The notes beneath the pieces are model-generated. The model worked only from the letters and a program-made list of their open reading frames with translations. It made no database searches and was not told the DNA's origin. A stretch of DNA of 64,000 nucleotides from Phytophthora colocasiae (lineage: Eukaryota > Oomycota > Peronosporomycetes > Peronosporales > Peronosporaceae): the NCBI GenBank assembly GCA_018806915.1, contig JAGKQI010000104.1, positions 1,922,001 through 1,986,000 on the forward strand, written 5' to 3'. Below, piece after piece: positions 31,624 through 41,928 of this stretch. Position 1 is the stretch's first letter. Every line of letters starts with the position of its first letter. A program made the translations under genes and the position numbers.

Positions 31624-32842
31624 GTTTACCTACCGCATGCAATAAGCCGTATTTGCACAACATGTCAGGAATAACTTGGTCCCCCACTTGTGCGGTTTTG
31701 CCTTCAAGTATTGTCGGGTTGGGTTCTTGCGATTCTTAGAAGGTAATATACCTTCGTCGAATGAAATCACGGGAGGAGTCGAATACCCCAACGGAAAGGT
31801 TTGCTGGAGCGTATCCACAATAGATCTGACTTTCCACGCCCTATCAGTGGTTGCCTTTTCATCAGCATTATTCGTGAAGTGGAGATTCGCCATGATGTGC
31901 TCAAACCGATGTCTAGCCATAAAATCACCAAAAGACCCACGCGGAACCGCCCCCTTGGTATTTTGTCCCCAGTGATCACGGAAACGGCGACGATGGGGGT
32001 TCTGCATCCGCGCGATGAGTAACCCAATGACATGCAAGAGCTCGTGTGGTGCAATGTCAGCTTTCTTTGCTTCGCGTTGCAAAAACCACTCTTTTGACCT
32101 TCTTCCTGGTGTGTGCTGCTTCTCAAACATCTTGTCAACTCGGGCCGTCAGGTTTTGAACAAAGTAGCGATTTGACTCTTCTGCGATAGTCCTCCATAGA
32201 GATTTTGGCATGAAGAAGAAAAACAGCTTCAACGGTGAATCAGACAACTTCAACACTTCTTCCGTCGGTCTATAATCCCCACTGAACAAATTCGGATAGC
32301 GTTGATCTTGCGGGAAATTGTCAGGATCTACGTACAACATGATACAGGTAAGAACGTGTTGTATGATACAACATCAACCAAATCTATTCATATACCGTGT
32401 GTCCAACCGCTTGCTCTCATTGCAGCCATATTATCCGCACTCTTCGCGAAATTTGCCATGTCCTTCTTGTCGAGCTCGCTCCATGTCTGGACTGGTATTC
32501 CTTGCACTGAAGATCCTTCATCCACTTCCACGTCAATATCGGAAACTCCGGAATCTTCATCTTCGTCGTAAATTTCACTCCCATCACTAGTTTGTCGTCC
32601 GAGATCGAGCTCATCGTCATCATCCACGAAACAAAATTCAGTTTCAGTGTCTTCACAATCCGACCCTATGACATCGTAACCATCCATCGAGCCCTCCACT
32701 TCTTCTGAAACAATAGCGAGGGGGGATTGAACAATACCAGGAGAGGTTGGTTGACTACCTGCTGGAGAAGGACTCCCAGAATGTTGAGACGATTCCGAAA
32801 TAGCAGCAGAACCCATCGTGACCGGATTTTGAACAGGAGATC

Positions 32843-33125
32843 TAGAATAGCAAACTAAGTTAGTAACAGAGTTGATGTCCAACATGATATCAAGTTGTAC
32901 GAGACATCATCCAATGATGATGTACACATGCTGGACCTCCCGTCATGTTGTACATCACACCACTTTTTGCGGTTGTACGCATGTTGGAGGCCACTACATG
33001 TTGTACGGTACACCGCTGGAGACGTTGTATACATCCTGGAAAGTGAATATGTTGTAAGTACCTGCATAACATACAACATAGGCCGTTAGAACATGTTGTA
33101 TCATGCAACATGATGCATGTTGTAC
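32843..33125. repeat. Intron packed with TACAACATG / CATGTTGTA motifs
   Basis: This intron of the piggyBac gene contains many copies, in both orientations, of a ~9-base word close to TACAACATG (for example near 33121, 33094, 33074, 32998 and 32948). The same motif fills the other introns and UTRs of the element (13560-13775, 31530-31575, 32330-32375, 34085-34130, and the 3' flank near 12600-12770). It is almost absent from the exons and from neighbouring host genes. See findings. Confidence 0.7.
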
Positions 33126-34156
33126 CTGAGAGCTGAAGCGGAGTCTTCGTCCTCATCGATGACGCTTGCCGTGCGTTTCTTCTTCAACGGCTCCGCCGAC
33201 TTGCCACGAGGCTTCCTCTTTGTCGTCGTAGATGCCGTCTTTACCTTCTTCTTAGCGGAAGCGACTTCCTTGAGCTTCTTTCGGGCGTCTTGTAGAGCGG
33301 AGGTACCTTGAGTTTCAGCACTCGCAGCCTCAGCAACTCGATTCTTGGCCGCATTTGCCCTTCCAGCAATTTCCGACTCTTTGTTGACCTGGATAGCTCT
33401 ACGTTTCCGTGCTGGTTTCGGATTATCCGGTGCCTTAGACTTTGTCGCAGCTTTTCTCTTTGTCTTCTGCTTGGCCTTTCCCTTTGACACAGGCAAGGTG
33501 GCTACCTCAACGTCTTCACTTAAAAGAACCTCGTCCTCGTCATCAACCTCCTCTTCGTCATCGTCGGGGAGGTAATCGGCATCGTCGTCTTTAGGCTTCG
33601 GTGGGGAGCGTCTCTTTTTTCCGGAACCAGCTACGGTCTTTGCAGCCACAGCACGCTGCCTTTCTGCTGCCTTGCGCTTTGTTTGTCTCTCGTACGCAGC
33701 ACTCTTCCCTGTGGGAGCGATAAATAACGGCGCGCGGCTCACACTTGGACCACCACTTGTCGAAGGCTGGGAATCACCGAAGTTAGCGTCCGTAGGCCTC
33801 TTCCTAGCAAGGAATTCTGCGTGCTCCTTCTGCAGTCGTGCACGATCGTGCGGATCCCTCCCTTCTAAGCGCTTTAGGAACCGCGCGTGTTCACTGCGCG
33901 TTTCCCGTAGGGGGACGTTGGCCATCTCGGTTTCTCCTGAGTTCTTTTTGAAATGAGCCTCACAGCCACTAGTTGATCGGTAGTGGTCCACACAACTGAA
34001 ACATTTTATGTCAGCTTTGAAGCAGATCATTTACACCTACCCCTGTGCATTTTCCCGCAGGACCCCAACTATGTTGCAAAATGTCCTCGTTTTAACATGT
34101 TGTACGTACAACATGATTGATGCTGTACGTACAACGTATGGGCGTTGGGGGGTTAA

Positions 34157-35090
34157 CGATCGTGGAGTTGTAGATGTGGACCATGACTAAATTACCGAAA
34201 CGTTGGATGTCCGATGGCTATCGAGCACTGGACAGTGGTAATGTTGAAAATCACGCAGCAGAACGAGCTTCTACTCGGTGATAAAGTGCCAAGAGCTTTA
34301 AAATCATACACCAAACTGGAGCAGGACTTCTTCCCATTCGAAGAACCACGGACGAGTCTCTGCGCGACAACCCACAACATCGTAATGAGCAGCTCGGTAT
34401 GCCGCAGTACGATTAATCCCCAAAGGAGAAAAACAGCAACTGCGATCACGCCCTTCCACTTGTGAAAAGCACGCCATTGGCTCGGGTTTTCTGAAATTGT
34501 AGAGCTTTTCGCTACCACACTTGGGATTTCAACTCAGTCCTTCGGTTTAACTACCGCCGACTGAATCGCCTTGTTCTCAGCGCTAGTAATCGCTTGAACG
34601 TCTCCATAGCTTAGCAACTCGCTCAGAGTCAGTAAAGCCAAGAGGATATTGGTTGTGGGATGAGTTTCGTACCAAAATCGAACATCCCTGAAGCGAAAAT
34701 GAAGCGGTTCTCCAATACCGATTTGATGATTGCTACAGAAAATCTGCGTTCTGGAACAATTTAGTTGGGATATCGAAGGCCTCGGTGTACGGGACGAACA
34801 CCATCAACAGAACGATCGTCATGATCCCGAAGCTGATCAAAGCACAACAACACGTTCGAGAGCAGGAGATTTCCGAAGGAAATAGGCAGTAGCTGCTGTG
34901 GACCAGCAGTTGGCTATTAGCAAAGCGACGACAACCGAATCGGGAAGTAAGATACTTGCTCGGTAGGCTTGATACGTCTGCGAGCTCGCCTCCAGGACCT
35001 CAAGAAAAGCAAAATCAGTCGAGAAATGTTCACTTTCCACCCCGAAAAGCCCTTTTCGAGTTCCAGGAATGCACAACATGTGATTTAACC
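34157..35090 (-). pseudogene. TM-LRR protein copy 2, N-terminal fragment
   Basis: On the minus strand from about 35090: KGLFGVESEHFST, SSQTYQAYRAS, ANCWSTAATAYFLRKSPALERVV, then (shifted frame) VLENRFIFAS-like and LSELLSYGD-like blocks. Next comes a TM segment (GVIAVAVFLLWGLIVL), then SNGKKSCSSLVYDF, and finally NLVMVHIYNSTIV abutting the TTAA at 34153. Every block has its counterpart in copy 1 (2965-6150). Several frameshifts and a stop are present, and the N-terminal TM region is missing, cut off near 35090. The rest of the gene continues on the other side of the piggyBac element at 12544. Confidence 0.75.
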
Positions 35091-35211
35091 GTCCAGCAGG
35101 ATACGAGTCGTTCATGTATCTGTTTGGAGAGCTCTATCCGTTTGAACAAGCACTGGCATAGAATATATTTTGTAGAGTATACAATACATATCTTTCAGCA
35201 AATTCCACCAA

Positions 35212-38200
35212 CTACGACGCTCCTGCATCTGGTGCAACCTCATCGTCGAGAACCACCTCGTTTTCAGGAACTTTGTGTAGTTCGCCCTGGGTCAGACCCT
35301 GTTCACACATCGGACAAGTCGGGTCCGTGCCCAGGTGTTCGATAAACTGCGAGTACAACCCTGGAAATGTGCATCGCGGACACTGCGTCCAGTCGTCCTT
35401 GACCATGTGAAAGCCCTGATCAAAACCACGTTCATTAGTCTGTAATCACATCAAGTAAAACACATTTCGTACCGTGACAACGCAGTACGGAATGGAGTTC
35501 TTGCACGTTGGACAGTCCAGTTCCGCCTCTGCTAGCTCATGTGCACAATACGGACAAGGACTTCGTGTGTCCGGCGGTTGTTCCTTATTGGGTCGACGCA
35601 CAATAGCCTCGATCTTGCGTCGGATGTCCTTATCCATGGATCCGCGATATTCTGGCGTTCGCATCAATGTAGCCGCGAAGTCGTAGCTGTAGGCTCTTAA
35701 CCCTGCGCGTTGGCACTCGATGACTGCTGAGATGAGGATATTCGCGGCGTGGGTCGGGAATTTGGACAAATGTTGCGCCACGCGCACGAGCATGCGCGCG
35801 GCCGGGCCGTGCTGCGATCGTTTGACCAATTTCTTGACTAAAACGTAGCTGTGAAGCAGCGCCAAAGCGTTTTGAAGCTCTCGAGCCACGCGTAGTCGAC
35901 GTGCACGTAATTGCCGCGAAGTTTCCACTAAAACATCCCTCGCGAGCTTGTAATTACCCAGTTCCTGCTCCTGTCGAGCGATGATCACCGCCGTTTTAGC
36001 TGCTTGCGTGTAGTTACCCAGAGCCAAGTAGAGGCGGAAGATATGGTGTGGATCCTTCGGAATGCCGTCTTGTTCGCCCATGAGGTGGTCGATCAGGGTG
36101 TGCGTTAACATATCGTTGCGAGCTGCTCCCACCACTTCAATAGCTCGTACGAGCGCCGTATCCGCTGCAGATCCCTGACCTCCAGCTGTACCGCCGGCCG
36201 CACTACACGCCAGTAACAGTCTCAAAGCCTTATGGTAGTTTCCAGCAGCCTGGTAGAACTCGGCTGCACGTTCAGGGGATAATCTCTCGTAGTGTTCAGC
36301 CACTTGCGAAGCTCTCGAAGCCGACATGTTCTCCTGGCCTAAGGTAGAAGCAAAACAGTCGACTTCTCCATGCTGTTGAGCCAGAGCGAACGCCTCGTCC
36401 TCTTTATTCGCTAGCAGTAGAAACTCAATGGCGTTCGGGTAGCGACCGGCATCTGCACAGTAACGAGCAGCGGATAAAGCTCCTTCTGACGATTTCGTCT
36501 CGCGAACGATGTCGAACGCTTTCTCCGCTCCGTCCAGGTGTTCCAGTTGAAGACGAACAACATTGTCCATTTCCCCTGCATGTTCGTACGCTTCCGCTGC
36601 AGCTGCAAACTCCCCCGCCGCTTCTTTCGCTCGTGCGAATTGTGCGTGAACTTTCGACGCTTTCACGCGCGTCATTAATGGCGCGGCACGGGCGAGATTC
36701 TTCATCTGTACGAACAACTGCGCAGCCTTCTCGATCTGACCGCCTTGTTCGTACAGCGAAGCAGCTTCAGCCGTCTGCTTCATGGACTCTAAGATGGCTG
36801 CGCACTCTTTAAAGACTGAGAGGTCTCCGATCTCCGTCACCAACTTGACACCGCGTCGCAGATCTCCCAACCGGAACGTACAACGCGCCACCCCCGCAAG
36901 ACTTTGAGTTCGAAGCTTCTCTGCAGCTTCCGGTTCTGTACTTTTGATACTTTCGTCTCTGCTGATACTCTCGATAGCGTTAGCTGCGTGCTCGTACATA
37001 CGCAAAGCGGCATCGAACTCCCCACGGAATTCCAGTTGAGTGGCGTACGCGGCACTAAGTTCCGGTACGAGGTCGCGAGCTAAAGAGTCTGCGAGCTTCA
37101 AGGCTTGTTCCCATTGCAGTAAGTGGCGTTGCATTTGCAGAGCAGATAGTGGATCGCTGGAATTCAAGAACAACCGACGAGCTTCACTGTAGTCGCCGAA
37201 GAGCATACAGACATGGCCAGCCAACAGGTTTTTCTCCTCGATATCTGCCAGACGGTCGAGACCAAGCACCATACCAGAATCTCCTAGCGATCGGTAAGCT
37301 CGACGAGCAGCAGGGATGTCAAGAGTGTGCATGGCTCGACCAGCAAGAGCAAGCCAATAGTCCCGTTGATCCACGCGAGAGGCCAATCTCCAAGCTTCAT
37401 CTAGTCGGAGGAGACTCAGATTCTGTCGGAAAGCTGCTTTCTCGGCTTCTCCTGAGCCTGTGGATGTTGCTGGAACCTTCCGAAGCTGATCATGAGTCAC
37501 ACAAGTGAGAGAAGCTAGTCGGCCACCTCCAGAAGCGTGTTGACACGTCACGATGCCATCACTAACGAGAATTGGTTCCAAGTCGGCAGGAATTGGGGTC
37601 GTTTGAGGCGCAATTAACACGTCCCCGTCGGGAAGAACCTCCAAAACGCCGAGTTGAGTGACTTCTGGACCTCGAATCGTTGCGTCTGCTAGCTGGAATA
37701 CGCCCATTTCCTTTGGTTGTAAAGCTACGAACACTTGTTGATCCACCATATCCCAGAGAACACCCGACGTACTCGTAGGGAGATTGGGGACGCTCATAGT
37801 CTCCCTTGTAGCTGCGTTCAGTACAAAACCCCGTCGTTTCGTGTCCAAGAAGAAAATTCGCGTGCCCGTCCGGTTCGGAGCAAGCTGAACGATCCCCACT
37901 CCGTCTTCGTGTCGATAAGTACAACCATCCAGGAACTGCCAGGCGTTCAAGTAGAAGAACTGGATGGAACCGGTACCGTTCGTGGTGCAGTAGATGAAAA
38001 AGTCCTTGGTCAAAGCCACTGCACTGATCTCGCTATTACGTTCATCTCGACCGCCACCGGAGAAAACTTTCCCGTGTTCTCCCTGTAATTCACCGCCGTT
38101 TGTAGGCGAGTGAGCACTGCCACCGCCCGGTTCGATCAAGTGTAAACTTGCTTTCCCGTCACAAAGTACCACCGCATAGTCACGATTGAGTTTCATACTG

Positions 38201-39771
38201 GTGACGCGACCGAGATATTGTTGTTCGTTCACCAGTGCGTCAGCTCCAGAGCCGTCGCAGCGGTAGAACCACACGCGGTTGTTCATCCCCACAGCTACAT
38301 GTCTTGGTCCGATAGCTACAAAAGACGGTTCTACAGACAAAGCGATACGGATGGCGCCACTGCTGCTGCTCCCAGTCTCGTTACGACGAGTGTCCACGAC
38401 GCTGAGCTCTCGTAAGGAACTCAGGTATGCGACGTAGTGACCGTAATGGTCGTGAATACGAGGCATCTGAGCCAAAAAGTTGAGTACAGTGCCGCCTTGA
38501 GTCGCTACGGTTAAGATTTGGCCATCCGACGTGAAGTTCATCAGATGCGCTTCATTCTCCTGTGCAAGTTAGTGTTTAAGTGAGGGAAATGTTGGTAAGA
38601 GAAGACAAAAATGAGTGAAATTTACCTCGGTATCGGATAATTTGATGGCGTCTGCAGCCACTTCAGTGAACGAGGTCATGTCCACGACTTTAATGCCGCT
38701 TTCGCCACTGAGAGCAACGCGATCAAGTGTCGATGAGTAACATGCAGTGAAGATTCGATCCGAGAAGAACCGATGCGACTGGAGTTCCTCACCAACTTCC
38801 TGCAATCCAAATTCCCAATCAGTTCAATACAATAGATTGTACAATACTTTGCAATCTTTTACATCGATTTTAGTGGAGATGACGATAAGGTAGCCTTCCG
38901 AGAAGGCGATCATGATCATACCGTCTGCAAACCACTCGATGAAGATGATATTGCCGTAGTGCTACACAACAACACAATTTAGTAACCTTTCTTGATCTAA
39001 AAGTGAGCAATATTCGTACCGTCTGGAACGTCAATTCCACGGGGTTGGAAGGATCCTGCAGGTTGAACAAGATGATCGCTTTGGACAGCGCAATAGCAAT
39101 CAACTGCTCGGCTGCTTTCATTGAATCACCTCGCTTCCGTCCAAACTTAATTTCCCACGGCTAAAAAACTCACACAAAGCTGTCAGTTCCAATACAATAC
39201 TTTTCAAAAATCAAATTGCTCTCTTCCTTACCGTGTGACTCAGTTCTCGTTGATCAATGGTATCTCCTTGTGGGTTACTCACTGTAAGCATCCGATCTTC
39301 TCCTCCCAAAACCAATTTATCATCACCGTTCCAAGATCCACACAAGATGCGACGCGAATGTTTCCCCACCACAGGCACCAATTTCCTCGTGATCTTACTG
39401 TACAGTACGAGGTTCCCCTTCTGCGTGCCCACAGCCAGTAGTGACCCCTCCTTCGACCATCGAGCAAACGTCGGATCCTTAAGATTCGTGTCCAGACTCA
39501 ACGTTGAGCGTGTCCCATTGTCCCATAGAGGAACAACACTACTACCTTGTTGCAAAATGGCCAAAGTGCTGCCTTCCGTGTCCCATTCCAGAGCGACCAC
39601 GGGGGCCGCGAGATCCAAGCCAATTTCGTCGTGCTGCTCGCCCTGGCGGTCGAAGATGTGCACTAGTCCATTTTTGCCTGCAGTGGCGAGGAATGTACCG
39701 TTCGGGTGCCACGCAAAGACTACAGGACCGACACCGTGGAACTTGGATGCTAACTTGAAGAGCTTCTTCAT
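35212..39771 (-). CDS. WDR19: Intraflagellar transport protein IFT144 / WDR19
   Basis: Six exons: 39771-39232, 39160-39020, 38961-38863, 38799-38626, 38559-35473 and 35415-35212; all phase 0, giving 1,414 residues (animal WDR19 is ~1,340). N-terminal WD40 propellers, with blocks strongly like WDR19: AWHPNGTFLATAGKNG, GKHSRRILCGSW, LVLGGEDRMLTVSNPQGDTI and HLIEPGGG after VGMNNRVWFY. Then a long TPR-like alpha-solenoid. At the end are two Cys-rich zinc motifs (CPYCAHEL...CPTC and CPRC...CPMC), with the conserved HMVKDDWTQCPRCTFPGLYS. WDR19 is a core subunit of the IFT-A complex for retrograde transport in cilia/flagella, so this gene implies flagellate zoospores. No lesion seen. Confidence 0.93.
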
Positions 39772-39829
39772 CTTTTCAACGGAATTGCGAGACTGAGGGG
39801 TCTGCGTCTCTTCAAGATCGAGATCTCTT

Positions 39830-41838
39830 TCACGTTAGGATTTTCGTTGCAGTGGCTACTTCTAGAAATGTACAGTCGATAATGATCTCCGGACTAAGAG
39901 AAGCTCCGTGACGAGAGAGTTCGGTGTCTACGAAGTCTCCGGGTGAGAACGATCCGGGCCAGAAGTTGGAACTGGAACTGGAAATGATCCCGAGTGCTTT
40001 ATAAGCTTCTGCTGCCTGCAGTTAGAGCCTATTTAGAATGATTTGAGGTTTAAAATGTCTAGAAAGCAGTACGAACCAATTCGGAGCAGAAGAATGTGCT
40101 GTCTTGTACGTGGCCTGAGTCAAGGATCTTACGGATGCTTAAACCGTAGGAGAGACCCTCGACCTGCAATGTATTAGAAGTTAATAAGAGAAGGAGATGA
40201 TTAAAAGAGACATTGGTGCGAACCTGGTTGGTAAATCGTTCTAGTAGGTCATTCACCACAGCTCGAGAAAGCAGTGGCGTCCGAAGCTTCCGAAGTGTAA
40301 AGTATCGGACGTGGAAGGCTGAATACGCTAGCAACCGAGCCGTCTAGAGCACAAACAGGGCGTTAGTTCTGATGTAATTTATGACTTTGGTCATTCGTAC
40401 CAAAGGAGTTAGAGTGACGCCGTCTCCTGTCGCTTCCAGAAGCTGAAGAGTGCCCACTTCGCGTCCTGGTACAATAATGCCAATGTGGTCCCATTCGGAT
40501 CTTGTCATCTACAAAATGTAAACGAGTTGTGAGCTAGTAGAACTGGTTTGAGGACTGGATCTGTGAACTTACGGATCTCTGAATCATGCTCACTTTGGCT
40601 CGACCGTTGAAGAGGATCAAGTCTCCTGGACAAGTGTAGAATTCTAACACTTGAAGATGCAGGATCTGAGTTCTATAGCTACGTAGGGCGACATGATCGA
40701 CATAGGTTGTCGATAGAACTGTAAAGCAGAGAGTCAGTACTACGATGGGGGCCTAATTTGAATTCATACCTCCCAGGAAGACAAGCAAAGGTACTGCATC
40801 GAGTAAATCGTCGATCATAAAAATCCCCTTGAGGTAGTTTTCCAGCTGTACACGACGCTGGAAGAGGAAACTAGGATCGCTCGCAGATAACCACTTTGTA
40901 GGTGGAAGTTGAGGTAGAATTGATCCATCAACCACCATTTTTAAGCGAGTATGTAGCTCAGCAAACTCGCTGTATCTTCGAGAAAGTCTCCACTTGAGCT
41001 CCCCGAGGTATATTTTTATGTTGAAGACCTGCTCGATACAACAGTGTTTAGAAAACAAACGATTGAATGTGAGAAACTCACTTACAATGAATGGAGGTTC
41101 AATAATGGTCGCTGCACTTGGTGTTTGTAGACTTGAACACCGTAATTTACGCTTTTTGTTTTACCAATTTCTTTAAGACGAAGATGATAATATGGTAGCG
41201 CTTGAGGCGGAACTCGCGGCTGGTATAAAGGAACAAGAGTGAAAACAAAGCTTCCCCATTATTTTCAAACTGTAGTTGTTTCTTACCAAGTTCAAAGTGA
41301 TAAATTGCAGCACACTTTGGTGTTCCATTTCTGGTAAAATAAAATGCTGTTGTCTCCAACCACAAGAGCATCCAGTACTTGTTCCACATCGTGCACAAAG
41401 TAGTAACGTGAAAAAGAGACTGGACTGGGTCTTTAGTTTTTGCTTTGTTGTGTCAAAAACTACTCGCACGTGTTGATTTAGTTGGGAACTAGTGATGTTG
41501 AGGTCAATTGGGGGATATTCCGATGTCGTAGCTACCACAAAAAAAGTCTCTTCAATCGGCAGATGAAGTTGCAGGATTCGCTTGAGAAGACCTAGTGGAA
41601 GGTGATGCAAAGGTTGTCCCAAGTGTCCTGCAGTCTCAGCAGATAAAATAAAGCAGTCCGTTGTCTTAACCTCGATCTTTAAAGCAGGGTAGAAGCCCTA
41701 CACAAAGAATTAAGGTTAGCAGCAACTAACAAGTATAAACAGTATCCGAACCTCGTCCATTGATCGCTTGGAGTTTTCTTCACTTAGAGGAGGGGACCAG
41801 CTATGACATGAGAACGGAGTGGATGAACTCGCTCCCAT
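39830..41838 (-). CDS. Myristoylatable PX-domain protein with a permuted papain-like (YiiX/C92-type) domain
   Basis: Ten exons: 41838-41752, 41697-41287, 41219-41165, 41111-41086, 41028-40770, 40718-40573, 40508-40401, 40343-40224, 40163-40077 and 40015-39830; every phase fits, giving 494 residues. The start MGASSST fits N-myristoylation. Residues ~30-165 are unassigned. PX domain about 180-280 (LKWRLSRRYSEFAELHTRL, LPPTKW, QRRVQLENYL), which binds phosphoinositides. The C-terminal ~180 residues read CPGDLILFNG, EWDHIGIIV and STFFCSEL...AYKALG, the His-then-Cys order of circularly permuted NlpC/P60 or papain-like enzymes. The His in WDHIG and Cys in FFCSEL are the likely catalytic pair. Probable role: membrane-bound amidase, acylhydrolase or peptidase; substrate unknown. 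Only 58 bp separates its stop from the IFT144 start. Confidence 0.72.
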
Positions 41839-41928
41839 GACTAGATCCTCCGTCTCTTCACCTAGCTAAATCTTAAATTTGAACCACTTCCTCAACGATT
41901 AACAGCCTGGTGAACTTGTATCTCTCTT

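Larger units (their letters stand above)
31241..33925 (-). pseudogene. piggyBac transposase, N-terminal and catalytic part
   Basis: Minus-strand exons: 33925-33126, 32841-32396, 32327-31634, and 31519 to the retrotransposon border at 31241; introns of 284, 68 and 114 bp with fitting phases. Chosen start MANVPLRETRSEHARFL at 33925; the frame is open up to 34030 and an extra upstream exon is possible. Order: basic/acidic disordered N-terminus with Lys-rich patches, an acidic Ser-rich stretch, then the DDE_Tnp_1_7 catalytic fold. That fold has DNFPQDQRYPNLFSGD, LLHVIGLLIARM, first Asp in ISFDEGILPSKNRKN, and second Asp in HLVVTDRFYTS. The frame meets the LTR after REVVEK. With the C-terminal part at 12905-14301 this is a full-length piggyBac transposase gene, disrupted by insertion. 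I see no other lesion in this half. Confidence 0.83.
12549..34152 (-). mobile_element. piggyBac element (about 4.66 kb without its nested retrotransposon)
   Basis: TTAA lies at both borders (12545-12548 and 34153-34156), the diagnostic piggyBac target duplication. TIRs: the left starts CCCCCCTGCGCCCA, the right end inverted is CCCCCCAACGCCCA. The transposase gene runs on the minus strand from about 33925 to 12905 with many introns, and is interrupted at a T-run by the LTR retrotransposon 14302-31240. The element landed in the coding region of a TM-LRR gene: the minus-strand host frame passes from NSTIV across TTAA into NWGVESS. Its introns and UTRs are full of a TACAACATG-like motif (see repeat entry). 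Confidence 0.88.

Noticed and set aside
41147..41398. PH-like ORF (WNKYWMLLWLETTAFYF) in the PX gene
   Set aside because: It is in a different frame from exon 2, which is open across the region, and the exon phases only close without it.
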